The position numbers and the translations under genes were made by a program. From assembly GCF_009789225.1 (NCBI RefSeq), contig NZ_WSTA01000001.1, forward strand, positions 62,001-126,000: a DNA stretch of 64,000 nt, written 5' to 3'. Positions 8,280 through 17,350 of this stretch are shown piece by piece; the first letter of the stretch is position 1; each line of letters opens with the position of its first letter. A model generated the notes under the pieces. The model was given only the letters and a program-made list of their open reading frames with translations. It ran no database searches and had not been told where the DNA came from. This DNA is from Agromyces seonyuensis (lineage in GTDB: Bacteria > Actinomycetota > Actinomycetes > Actinomycetales > Microbacteriaceae).

Positions 8280-8867
8280 ATGACCAGTACCGGCCGGAAC
8301 CCGAACGCCGTCGAGGCCGCGCGCGAACGCCGCGATCGCCTCGTCGAGCTCGAGCGCGGCACCTCGGTGCTCGCGGCCCTCGCGTTCTACGACGAGCTGC
8401 CCGCCGTCGCCGTCGGCGACCTGCTGGGCTCCTGGAAGGGCTCCGGGCTGCCGACCGGCAACCCGTTCGACGGGCTGCTCGAGGCCTACGGCTGGCACGG
8501 CAAGCGCTTCGAGTCCGCCGACGAGGTCCACCCGCTCGTCTTCGCGGACGCCCGAGGCCGCACGTATTCGGTCGACCCCGCCCGCATCCCGCTCGGCATC
8601 GCGATCCGGTTCCCGCGCTTCGCCCATCACCCGACCGTGGCCCGGGTCTTCCGCTGGCTGAAGCCGGTGCTCCGCACGCGGAAGCCCGGGGCGCGCGCCC
8701 GGCTCGTCGAGTACCGAGGCCGTGCGAGCGGCGCGATGCTCTACGACGCCCTGCCGATCGTCGATGCGTTCCGGCGGGTCGACGTCGACACCCTCGTCGG
8801 CGCCATGGATCTGCGCGGCCTCGACCAGCCGTTCCTGTTCGTGCTGCGGCGGGAGTCGGCCCGATGA
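8280..8867 (+). CDS. GXWXG/DUF4334 domain protein
   Basis: This 195-residue cytosolic protein has two recognisable parts. The first is a GXWXG domain with GSWKGSG at about residues 50-56. The second is a C-terminal DUF4334 domain containing [20 protein letters not shown] and [11 protein letters not shown]. No reaction is firmly established for the pair. I chose the ATG at 8280 because it follows an AGAGGA ribosome binding site, while the frame upstream lacks one. Its stop overlaps the start of the dehydrogenase by 4 bp (ATGA), so the two proteins are almost certainly co-translated and may act in one pathway. Confidence 0.85.
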   Translation: MTSTGRNPNAVEAARERRDRLVELERGTSVLAALAFYDELPAVAVGDLLGSWKGSGLPTGNPFDGLLEAYGWHGKRFESADEVHPLVFADARGRTYSVDPARIPLGIAIRFPRFAHHPTVARVFRWLKPVLRTRKPGARARLVEYRGRASGAMLYDALPIVDAFRRVDVDTLVGAMDLRGLDQPFLFVLRRESAR

Positions 8868-9676
8868 GCCGCGCGACCGAGTCCGTGCGGCGCTCGGCCG
8901 TCGAGACCGCCGTCGTCACCGGCGCCGCGTCGGGGATCGGCGCCCGCCAGGTGGTGCGCCTGCGTGCGGCCGGCGTGCGCGTCGTCGCGGCCGACCGCGA
9001 CCTCGCCGTCGAGACGAGGTTCGCGGGCGACCCCGGCGTCGTGCCGCTCGCCGGCGACGTGCGCGAGCCCGCCCATGCGGCGCAGCTCGTCGCGACCGCC
9101 GAGCAGGCGTTCGGCCCCGTCGAACTGCTCTTCCACTGCGCCGGCATCATGCCGGGCGGCCGCATCGCGGATTCGCCCGCCGAGCGCTTCCACGACGTCA
9201 TGGACGTCAACTACGGCGGCATGGTCAACGTCACCAAGGCCGTGCTGCCGGGGATGCGCGAGCGCGGCGCCGGTCGCATCGTCGTGCTCGGCTCCCTCAC
9301 GGGCTACCTGCCGACCCACGGGTTCGCGGCGTACTCGGCGAGCAAGGCGGCTGTGAACACCTACGTCGAGACGCTCGCCGCCGAGGAGCGGCCGAACGGC
9401 ATCCGCGTGCTGCTGGCCGCGCCGAACGCCGTCAAGACCCCGCTGCTCGCGCAGGCGACCGGCGCGGCGAAGCTCATCACCGACCTCGCCGACCGGGAGT
9501 CGTCGCCGCTCATGCTGAGCGTCGACCGGGTGCTCGACGACATCGACCGCGCGCTCGAGCGCGGCCGAACGGTGGTCGTGCCGGGCGGTCGGGCGCTCTA
9601 CGCGATGCGCCGGTTCTCTCCCTCGCTCACGTGGGCGCTCGAGACGCGCATCACGCAGGGGCGTCGCGGTCGCTGA
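8864..9676 (+). CDS. Short-chain dehydrogenase/reductase (SDR)
   Basis: This 270-residue NAD(P)-dependent oxidoreductase is of the classical SDR type. It has the glycine-rich TGAASGIG at residues 19-26, the structural HCAGIM block near 91-96, N116, and the catalytic Ser144, Tyr157 and Lys161 (YSASK). The C-terminal 45 residues are variable and end in a basic stretch. It is translationally coupled to the DUF4334 protein by a 4-bp overlap and stands behind a GntR regulator. The substrate is unknown; an Asp (ADRD, about 43-46) after the second strand suggests NAD(H) preference. Confidence 0.9.
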   Translation: MSRATESVRRSAVETAVVTGAASGIGARQVVRLRAAGVRVVAADRDLAVETRFAGDPGVVPLAGDVREPAHAAQLVATAEQAFGPVELLFHCAGIMPGGRIADSPAERFHDVMDVNYGGMVNVTKAVLPGMRERGAGRIVVLGSLTGYLPTHGFAAYSASKAAVNTYVETLAAEERPNGIRVLLAAPNAVKTPLLAQATGAAKLITDLADRESSPLMLSVDRVLDDIDRALERGRTVVVPGGRALYAMRRFSPSLTWALETRITQGRRGR

Positions 9677-9688
9677 ACGCGGGGTTCC

Positions 9689-9734
9689 GGATGCCGATCC
9701 GCACCGGAGCGGGATCCGGGAGCCACCGGCATCC
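9689..9734 (+). terminator. Possible terminator of the DUF4334-SDR unit
   Basis: GGATGCCG at 9689-9696 pairs perfectly with CGGCATCC at 9727-9734, and an inner GATCC/GGATC pair adds to the stem. No strong U-tract follows, so this is a weak call. Confidence 0.35.
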
Positions 9735-9765
9735 ATACTTCCGTTTTCACTGAAAGTGAAAGTAT
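9735..9765 (+). promoter_or_regulatory. Nested dyad over the Fic promoter
   Basis: TTTCACT (9745-9751) and AGTGAAA (9755-9761) form a perfect 7-bp inverted repeat with a 3-nt centre. Outer ATACTT (9735-9740) and AAGTAT (9760-9765) are also inverted copies, and TGAAAG is directly repeated at 9751-9762. The cluster is strikingly A/T-rich for this genome and abuts the -10 box, as expected for a repressor site. Confidence 0.55.
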
Positions 9766-9768
9766 ACT
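9763..9768 (+). promoter_or_regulatory. -10 element of the Fic gene
   Basis: TATACT, one mismatch from TATAAT, lies 6 nt before the ATG at 9775. This is consistent with a leaderless transcript. Confidence 0.55.
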
Positions 9769-9774
9769 GCGGTC

Positions 9775-11019
9775 ATGATCGCAGTTCCCGCTCCGGAATC
9801 GGCCGGACTGCCCATCCCGGCCGTCACGACCGAGACGGCCGTCTGGGTGCCGAGCGACGGCGGCATGCTCTCCAAGACCCAGCGCCGCCGCGAGACCGGC
9901 CCGTACGAGTCGACCGTCCCGGCGGTGCTCGTCGACTGGGAGCCCGTGTGGACGGGCGAACTCAGCGCCGACGTCGACGACGCCACCCGCGCCCTCGCCG
10001 ACTTCGACACGTACGCGCTGCGCACCCTCGGGGCCGAGGATCCCGCGGTCGGGCCGATGTCCTCGATCCTCCTGCGCACCGAGAGCGCCTCGAGCTCGCA
10101 GATCGAGCACCTGACGGTCAGCGCCCGCCAGCTCGCCCTCGCGGAACTCGACGAGGGCAGCGGCGCCAACGCGCTCACCGTGACGGGCAACGTGCGGGCG
10201 ATGGAAGCGGCGATCGAGCTCTCGAACCGGCTCGACCTCGACTCGGTGCTCGCCATGCACCGCGAGCTGCTGCGACGGCAGCGCGGCTACGAGCAGTACG
10301 CGGGGCGGCTGCGCGAGGTCGTCGTGTGGATCGGGCGCGGCGGACCGCGCACCGCCGACTTCGTCGGACCGCAGCCCGAGCGCGTGCCCGGGGCGCTCGC
10401 CGACCTGTTCGCCTTCGCCGCGCGCGACGACCTGCCGCCGCTCGTGCAGATCGCGGTCGCGCACGCGCAGTTCGAGACCGTGCACCCGTTCGTCGACGGC
10501 AACGGCCGCACCGGTCGCGCGTTCGTGCAGGCGATGCTGCGCGGCAAGGAGCTCTCCTCGCACACGACCGTGCCGCTCTCCGCGGGCCTGCTCGCCGAGA
10601 TCGACGCCTACTTCGATGCGCTCACCGCATTCCGCGCCGGCGACGCCGAACCGATCGTGCGGCGCTTCGCCGCGGCATCCCGCTTCGCCGCCGTCACCGG
10701 CCGGGAACTCGTCGAGACGCTCGCGCTCATCGTCGAGGAGGACGAGCAGAAGCTCGCCGGGGTGCGCTCGCACGCCCTCGCGCGCCGGCTCCTGCCGAAG
10801 CTCGTCGGGCAGCCCGTCGTCAACGCCAAGTACGTCAAGCGCGAGCTCGGCATCGGCGACGCGAGCGCCCAGCGCGCCCTCGACCTGCTCGCCGAGCGCG
10901 GCGTGCTCGAGGAGCGCACGGGCTACCGGCGCAATCGGGTGTGGCAGCACACGGGCATCCTGAACGCCCTCGACGCGTACGCCGAGCGCGCCCGACGCCC
11001 GTACGCGACGCACGGCTGA
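9775..11019 (+). CDS. Fic family protein (AMPylase) with C-terminal winged helix
   Basis: This 414-residue protein probably transfers AMP from ATP to target hydroxyls. The catalytic Fic motif is HPFVDGNGRTGR at residues 237-248, complete with the catalytic His and the GNGR phosphate loop. A class II-type inhibitory helix is visible upstream as SSQIEH (S107 to H112): it keeps the (S/T)xxxE pattern and its regulatory Glu, but has His where Gly or Asn is usual. The C-terminal region (about 330-400) looks like a winged helix (KYVKRELGIGDASAQRALDLLAERG), which could bind the dyad upstream. There is no antitoxin gene beside it. The gene ends 10 bp from a convergent ABC permease gene. Confidence 0.9.
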   Translation: MIAVPAPESAGLPIPAVTTETAVWVPSDGGMLSKTQRRRETGPYESTVPAVLVDWEPVWTGELSADVDDATRALADFDTYALRTLGAEDPAVGPMSSILLRTESASSSQIEHLTVSARQLALAELDEGSGANALTVTGNVRAMEAAIELSNRLDLDSVLAMHRELLRRQRGYEQYAGRLREVVVWIGRGGPRTADFVGPQPERVPGALADLFAFAARDDLPPLVQIAVAHAQFETVHPFVDGNGRTGRAFVQAMLRGKELSSHTTVPLSAGLLAEIDAYFDALTAFRAGDAEPIVRRFAAASRFAAVTGRELVETLALIVEEDEQKLAGVRSHALARRLLPKLVGQPVVNAKYVKRELGIGDASAQRALDLLAERGVLEERTGYRRNRVWQHTGILNALDAYAERARRPYATHG

Positions 11020-11029
11020 CCGGCACCGC

Positions 11030-11838
11030 TCAGAGACGCGTGACGATCCGCTCCCGGCTCACCGAGCGCACGACGAAGCCGAACACCGCGAGATCGAGGA
11101 GCGCGAGCACCGCCGCCGCGGCGAGCGCGATCCCGACGTCGAAGAGCAGCAGGCCCGTGGCCTGACCGACGACGATCGCGACGACCGGCAGCACGACGAG
11201 CACGGCGATGCCCTGCGCGCCCTGCATCGTCGTCGCGCGCCCTGAGACCATGACGATGAGGGCCGTCGCGAGGAACGCGACGAGGGGCACGAGGAGCACG
11301 ACGATGATCGCCCACGTCCAGGTCGGGAAGAAGATCCCGCCGAGGAGCGGACCGCCGAGCACGTTGACGAGCACGGCGTAGACCAGGAACGACGCCCACG
11401 CGATGCCGACGGCCGGCAGCATGGCCGCGAGCACCTTGCCGAACACGAGTTCGCGGTCGGTCAGCGGCGTGTAGAGCAGCCCCTCGACGGTGCGCCGCTC
11501 CTTCTCGCCGACGAAGCTCGAGGCGGCCGTCACGCTCGCGACCATCACGGGGATGACGAGGAACAGCGGGGCGAGGAAGTAGACGACGACGGCGTAGACG
11601 ATCGTCTGCGACGGATCGAGGCCGGCGGGCAGCATGCCCTCCGGCAGGTGGTCGAGGAAGGACTGCAGGCCCGTCACCGTCGACGTGAGCGCCGGGTTCG
11701 CGCCGAAGAGGATGACGCCTGCCGGCAGCAGCACGACGAGCAGTAGCGGCACGACGATGAGCGGGGCGATGGCCTGCGGGTTGCGGGCGAGTTCGTGCCA
11801 GTCCTTGCGCGCGAGGGCGAGGACTCGTCGTCGGGTGC

Positions 11839-11842
<4 letters not shown>
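11030..11842 (-). CDS. ABC-2 type transporter permease
   Basis: This 270-residue integral membrane protein has six predicted hydrophobic segments and a long extracytoplasmic loop between the first two (about residues 50-75). The FVGEKERRTVEGLLYTPLTDRELVFGK segment is a hallmark of ABC-2/NatB-like permeases. It starts in a 4-bp overlap with the ATPase gene, so the two form one exporter. It is the last gene of the operon controlled by the YtrA-like regulator. Substrates of such systems are often antimicrobial peptides or sodium, but none can be assigned here. Confidence 0.9.
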
Positions 11843-12808
<966 letters not shown>

Positions 12809-12819
<11 letters not shown>

Positions 12820-13861
12820 GGCGGTGCTCCATCGGTCCGTCGCCGCCGTCCGCCGTCGCCGCGCGGTCGGCGAGCGCCTGGAGGAGCCGGGCGCCGGTCT
12901 CGGCGTCGTCGACGGTCACGACGAACTGCCTGCCGTTCGCCCGGTCAACCTCGATCGCGGGACCGGTGCGCAGCACGACGCCGAACCTGCCCGGCGCCCA
13001 CCGCAGTCCCCAGCCGCCGAATTCGCCCATCGGGTTCACCGGCACGACCCGCACCGCCTCCACTTCGGCGAGCGGCACCTGGAACCGCGGCACCCCCGCG
13101 ACTGAGACGACCGACAGGCCGTGCTCGTCGACGCTCACCCGGAAGACGAGGGACGTCGCGATGAGCGCGAGCAGGAACGCGCTGATGCCCGCGAGGAGCC
13201 AGCCGACGGCGGCATCGGCGACGACCCACGTGACCGCCGTGAGCACGACGAGCAGGAGCACGACGGCGCCGAGGACGATCGAGGCCCCGCGGGCGATCGA
13301 GACGCTGCGGATCCAGACGGCGCGCTCGGCGGGCGCGAGCGGCAGGGGGCCCGTGTCCGTGGACGGCGCGGCGACCGGGTGCTCCTGCCGGGGCTGGAGG
13401 AACCAGGCCAGCACGCCGATCAGGATCGCGAGCGCGAAGGCGAGGAGCATCCACGGCCCGATGCCGGGGGTGTCGGCGGCATCGTCCAGCCCGCGCTGGA
13501 GCAGGAGCCCGATGGTCGTCGTCGCGCCGAGCAGCATGGAGAGGGATGCGGCGTTGGCGCCCATGAACCGATAGGTCGGTCCGCGGTCGCCGCGGCGCAG
13601 GCCGGGCAGGCAGGCGAGGGCGATGAGCGCCGGCAGCCCGAACCCGACGACCGCGGTCAGCAGCAGCGGCACCCAGACCGGGCCGTAGCCGTCGACGCCG
13701 TCCGCACCCCAGTGCGTCGCGACGGGATCCGGCAGCTGCGGCAGGATCGCGAACTGCACGGCGAGCGCGACGATCGTGATCGCGGCGGGGATGCCGAGGG
13801 CGACGAGGACGAAGCGGCCGACGGCGTGGTCGGCGTTCTGGGTCGGGTCAGTTCGCGTCAT
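12809..13861 (-). CDS. DUF1648 domain membrane protein
   Basis: This 350-residue membrane protein begins with a DUF1648 unit: a first membrane helix followed by LPQLPDPVATHWGADGVDGYG, a segment known from the SdpI immunity family. About six hydrophobic segments follow, then a C-terminal domain of about 100 residues with a PH-like pattern (VPLAEVEAVRVVPVNPMGEFGGWGLR). Such proteins are often found with YtrA-type GntR regulators and ABC exporters. It lies between those two here, overlapping the regulator by 14 bp. A role in envelope stress or toxin immunity is inferred from family and neighbours only. Confidence 0.82.
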
Positions 13862-14264
13862 CGGCGCGGTCCTTCCGGTCGGGGGTCGGGGCGTCGCTGC
13901 CGGCTTCGGGAGTCTCGGCGGCGAGCTCCTTGACGAGGGCGGCGAGGGCGGCGGGGGAGAGTCCGGCAGTGCGGGCCTTGGCCGTCAGGGCGAGGATGTC
14001 GCGACGCAGCGTCGCGAGCGGGAGCGCCGCCTCCGTCACGACGGCGCCGCGGCCGCGGCGCAGCTCGATGAGGCCGTGGTCGCGGAGGTCCTGGTAGGCG
14101 TGCAGCACGGTGTGGACGTTGACGCCGAGCGAGGCGGCGACATCGCGTGCGGACGGGAGCCGATCGCCGGGCCGGAGGCGCCCGGCGGCGGCGTCGGCCC
14201 GCACCGAGGCGGCGACCTGCGCGAAGATCGGCGCGTCGCCGGTCGGGTCGATTCGAATGAGCAC
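13848..14264 (-). CDS. GntR family regulator, YtrA type
   Basis: This 138-residue DNA-binding protein has an N-terminal winged helix (about residues 8-75: PIFAQVAASVRADAAAG, then RLPSARDVAASLGVNVHTVL) and only a short helical tail in place of a ligand domain, which is the YtrA subfamily architecture. The start is GTG at 14264, with a TAGAAT -10 box 6 nt upstream and no ribosome binding site, implying a leaderless mRNA. It heads a four-gene operon with overlapping junctions. A perfect operator overlaps its own promoter, so it very probably represses itself and the exporter until membrane-active compounds relieve it. Confidence 0.9.
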   Translation of the reverse strand: MLIRIDPTGDAPIFAQVAASVRADAAAGRLRPGDRLPSARDVAASLGVNVHTVLHAYQDLRDHGLIELRRGRGAVVTEAALPLATLRRDILALTAKARTAGLSPAALAALVKELAAETPEAGSDAPTPDRKDRADDAN

Positions 14265-14270
14265 TCGCTA

Positions 14271-14276
14271 ATTCTA
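14271..14276 (-). promoter_or_regulatory. -10 element of the YtrA-type operon
   Basis: TAGAAT on the - strand lies 6 nt before the GTG start at 14264. The operator covers it. Confidence 0.55.
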
Positions 14277-14288
14277 GTACAACTAGAA
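14272..14288. promoter_or_regulatory. Operator of the YtrA-type regulator
   Basis: TTCTAGT, ACA, ACTAGAA form a perfect inverted repeat with 7-bp arms and a 3-bp centre. It overlaps the -10 box of the operon, the expected place for an autorepressor site. Confidence 0.7.
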
Positions 14289-14363
14289 CAAGTTCGAGCA
14301 GTCCCGCCCGAGCGTCACGCGCCCGTTGCCGTCGGCGGCGCGCGGGGGCATCATCCCTCCGTG

Positions 14364-14951
14364 ATGGATGCGGGGGAGAGGATCGACGACGATCGGCTCG
14401 CGGAACTCCGGGCCGACTACGTCGGGCGGCTCCATGGGCGTGTCCTGGAGCTCGGCGCCGGCGAGGGGGAGAATCTCGACCTGCTGTCGGCGGGCGTGAT
14501 CTGGGCGGGCATCGAACCCGACGACGAGCGGCGCGACCGCCTCGCCGCGGCGGCCGACGCCCACGGCCGGCCGGCACCGTTCGCCGCCCGCGCCGAGGAG
14601 CTGCCGCTGCCGGACGAGAGCGTCGACGCCGTGCTCGCCACCTGGGTGCTCTGCTCGGTCGACGACCTGCCCGCGGCCCTCGTCGAGGTGCGGCGCGTGC
14701 TCGTGCCCGGCGGTCGCGTCGTCTTCGTCGACCACGTCATCGCTCCGCCCCGCACGCTCAAGCGGTTCGTCCAGCACACGGTGACCCCGTTCACCGCGCA
14801 CTTCCAGCACGGCTGCCATTGGAACCGCGACCCCGCGTCGGCGCTCGCGGAAGCGGGCTTCGCCGGGCTGGACGTGCGGCGGCACACGGTCACGGGCCGG
14901 GGGCCGCTCGGGATGCCCGTGCTGCTCTTCGACGGCGTGCTGGCCGCCTGA
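14364..14951 (+). CDS. Class I SAM-dependent methyltransferase
   Basis: This 195-residue protein has a Methyltransf_11-type core: motif I VLELGAGEGEN (about residues 26-36), the acidic IEPDD after the second strand, VDAVLATWVLCSVDD (motif II) and the LVPGGRVVFVDHV block. The C-terminal part contains an aromatic and His-rich stretch ending in HWNRDPASALAEAGF. Close relatives include phospholipid or small-molecule methyltransferases, but the substrate is unknown. A GTG at 14361 directly precedes the ATG and could be the true start. It diverges from the YtrA operon across about 100 bp. Confidence 0.85.
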   Translation: MDAGERIDDDRLAELRADYVGRLHGRVLELGAGEGENLDLLSAGVIWAGIEPDDERRDRLAAAADAHGRPAPFAARAEELPLPDESVDAVLATWVLCSVDDLPAALVEVRRVLVPGGRVVFVDHVIAPPRTLKRFVQHTVTPFTAHFQHGCHWNRDPASALAEAGFAGLDVRRHTVTGRGPLGMPVLLFDGVLAA

Positions 14952-15003
14952 CACGCCCGGCGGATACTCAGCCGCCTTCGGCCGGAACGGCGCTACCATT
15001 GTT

Positions 15004-15026
15004 TCGGGCTTGTTTCGCGAGCCCGA
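15004..15026 (+). promoter_or_regulatory. Hairpin in the MFS leader
   Basis: TCGGGCT and AGCCCGA form a perfect 7-bp stem with a 9-nt loop, followed by TTTCC. A TACCAT box at 14994-14999 would start transcription about where the stem begins. It could end methyltransferase transcripts or control the downstream transporter. Confidence 0.4.
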
Positions 15027-15098
15027 TTTCCGACGTGCATCTACCGGCAGCCCGGACGGCTGACTATGGCGGCACCGCTACCGCTCGAGGTCACCGCC

Positions 15099-16361
15099 AT
15101 GACGAACGCCGACGCGCCGCTCATCCGCCACACCGGCGTCTCCTACTTCCCGACCGCGTTCATCGCGCGTCTGCCCTACGCGATGATGGTCGTCGGCGTG
15201 CTGACGCTCGTCGTCGCCGCCCGCGGCTCCGTCGGTCTCGGGGGCCTCAACTCCGCGATGGTCGGCCTCGGCGCCGCCTGCGTCGGCCCGCTCATCGGCG
15301 CGGCCGCCGACCGCTTCGGCCAGCGCACGGTCGTCGCGCTCACGGGCATCCTCAACGGCCTCGTGCTCGGCGCGTTCGCCTGGGTCGTCTACAGCAGCGC
15401 CCCCGACGCCGCGGTGCTCGCCCTCGCCTTCGTGATCGGTGCCACTGCGCCGCAGGTCGCCCCCATGTCGCGTGCGCGCCTCGTCGGCATCATCGGCGCG
15501 CGCGTCGCGCCCGGCCGTCGCGAGCGCACCTACGAGCGCACCATGGCGTACGAGTCGGCCGCCGACGAGACGGTCTTCGTCTTCGGGCCGTTCCTCGTCG
15601 GCATCCTCGCCGCCGGCATCGCGCCGTGGGCGCCCGTCGTGGGTGCGGGCATCCTGGAGCTCGTCTTCGTCACCGCGTTCGCCCTGCACCCGACCGGCGC
15701 GGCCCGCCTGCTCGGCTCGGCCGGCGATCGCCCGGTCGGCCCGAAGCGCGAGCTGCTGCGCCCCGACCTCGTCGCGACCGTCGTCGGTATCTTCGGCGTC
15801 GGGCTCTTCTTCGGGGCGACGCTGACCTCGCTCACCGCGTTCATGGGCGACCGCGGCGCGGGGGAGCAGGCGGGACTCGTCTACGGCGTCATGGGCATCG
15901 GCTCGGCTGCCTTCGCCCTCGGCGTCGCCCTCATGCCGGCGGGCTTCACGCGTCGGGCCCGCTGGATCGCGTTCGCCTCCCTCATGCTCGTCGGCACGCT
16001 CGCCCTCCCGTTCGTCGGCAGCGTCGGCGGCATGGTCGCGGCGCTCGCGATCATCGGCATCGGCGTCGGCCCGACCCTCGTCACGCAGTACGCATTCGGC
16101 GGCGAGCGGGCGCCGATCGGCCGCTCCGCGACGGTCATGACCATCCTCGGCTCGGCGATCATCGTCGGCCAGTCGCTCGCCTCCGCGATCACGGGCGAGC
16201 TGGCCGAGTCAGTCGGCACGGGCGTCGCCCTCTGGATGCCCGCCGTCGCTGCCGCGATCGTCGTCGGTGCCGGCATCGCGAACTGGAAGCTCACGCCCGC
16301 ACGCACGGCTGCGGCCGTTCCGGTCCCCGCCGCCGAGGAACTGGCCGCCCGCGCCGGCTGA
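15099..16361 (+). CDS. MFS transporter
   Basis: This 420-residue integral membrane protein has about 12 membrane segments in two halves and a clear MFS loop after helix 2 (IGAAADRFGQRTVV). It resembles sugar or drug efflux MFS proteins, but there is no specific substrate motif. I chose the ATG at 15099 because a GAGGT ribosome binding site lies 8 nt upstream; an in-frame ATG at 15066 would add 11 residues. The charged tail ends in an Ala-rich stretch. It is monocistronic and follows a leader with a stable hairpin. Codon use is like its neighbours, so there is no sign of recent transfer. Confidence 0.85.
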   Translation: MTNADAPLIRHTGVSYFPTAFIARLPYAMMVVGVLTLVVAARGSVGLGGLNSAMVGLGAACVGPLIGAAADRFGQRTVVALTGILNGLVLGAFAWVVYSSAPDAAVLALAFVIGATAPQVAPMSRARLVGIIGARVAPGRRERTYERTMAYESAADETVFVFGPFLVGILAAGIAPWAPVVGAGILELVFVTAFALHPTGAARLLGSAGDRPVGPKRELLRPDLVATVVGIFGVGLFFGATLTSLTAFMGDRGAGEQAGLVYGVMGIGSAAFALGVALMPAGFTRRARWIAFASLMLVGTLALPFVGSVGGMVAALAIIGIGVGPTLVTQYAFGGERAPIGRSATVMTILGSAIIVGQSLASAITGELAESVGTGVALWMPAVAAAIVVGAGIANWKLTPARTAAAVPVPAAEELAARAG

Positions 16362-16475
16362 ACGGGCCCGCGGCGGCCGGATGCCGGAGAGCTGCGTCAA
16401 TCCCCCCGAACCAGGGCCTTGCCCGCAGCACTCGCCCGCCGGGAGGATGCCTCCGTCATCGACGGAGGAGTGCGC

Positions 16476-17234
16476 GTGAGCCTGGGCGGAAACGGACCGA
16501 GGGACTGGTCGCCCGACGGCTACTGGGACGAGGCCCCGAAGGGCGCAGCATCCCGTACGGCGTTCGCGCCGCCGCCCGTCCGGGCCGGCCGCTGGGGTTG
16601 GCCGGCGGCGGGCGCGGTGGTGCTCGGCCTGGTCGCCTGCGTGCTGCCCTTCGCGGCGTCCGGCGGCGGCTGGCTGCTCTCCACAGTCGGCCTGTTCGCG
16701 CTCGGACTCGCGATCGGCGCGAACCGCGCGAGCCGTGCCCGGCGCGGACGGAGTTCGGTCGCCTCGGTGCTCGGGGGAGTCCTCGGCGTGCTCGGCTTCG
16801 GGCTCAGCCTCTGGACGGTCGCGGCGGCGTTCCTCCCCGACCTGCCCCGGCTCCCGGCGCCGCCGTGGGGCCCGACGGCCGTCGGTGCCGGTGACGGCGG
16901 ACTGATCGGGGGCGGAGCCCGCTTCGACTCCGAGACCCTTCCCGGCGTCGCTCCCGGTACGGGCATCCCCGCGCAGATCGACTTCCTCGGCACCTCGGCG
17001 AGCTGCGGCATCGGCGACGACTGCTGGGCCTGGACGGTCACGCCGGCCGAGGACTGCGCGCTCGTGCAGATCGAGTTCGCGCTGTACGCGACCGAGGGCG
17101 GCGAGCCCGTCGCCCGGTCGACCGGCTCGCAGACGGGATGGGCGGCCGGGGTGCCGGTTGAAGTCGTGCTCAGCATCGCGCCGCAGTCCGCGCCGCTCGC
17201 CGCGATCACGGCGCTGGAGTGCGCGAGCGCCTGA
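16476..17234 (+). CDS. Membrane-anchored protein with DUF4190-like core
   Basis: This 252-residue protein has a short Pro/Gly-rich cytoplasmic start, three hydrophobic segments between about residues 32 and 115, and a C-terminal extracytoplasmic domain (about 125-252) with four cysteines, including CGIGDDC. The middle resembles the DUF4190 membrane module also present in the protein encoded at 18608. I chose the GTG at 16476, placed 7 nt after a GGAGG ribosome binding site; another GTG lies at 16470. The cysteine pattern suggests disulfides outside the cell. No enzymatic motif is visible, and the function is unknown. Confidence 0.72.
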   Translation: MSLGGNGPRDWSPDGYWDEAPKGAASRTAFAPPPVRAGRWGWPAAGAVVLGLVACVLPFAASGGGWLLSTVGLFALGLAIGANRASRARRGRSSVASVLGGVLGVLGFGLSLWTVAAAFLPDLPRLPAPPWGPTAVGAGDGGLIGGGARFDSETLPGVAPGTGIPAQIDFLGTSASCGIGDDCWAWTVTPAEDCALVQIEFALYATEGGEPVARSTGSQTGWAAGVPVEVVLSIAPQSAPLAAITALECASA

Positions 17235-17350
17235 GCCGTGGGCGTGCACGGCATCCATCGACGGGGTGCGTGTCGCCGGAGCGCTCATCCGCTCGCCCGT
17301 GTCCGGAAGCGCGCGGGCGCGCCGCGCGCCGTTTCGGCCACACTGGGCGG

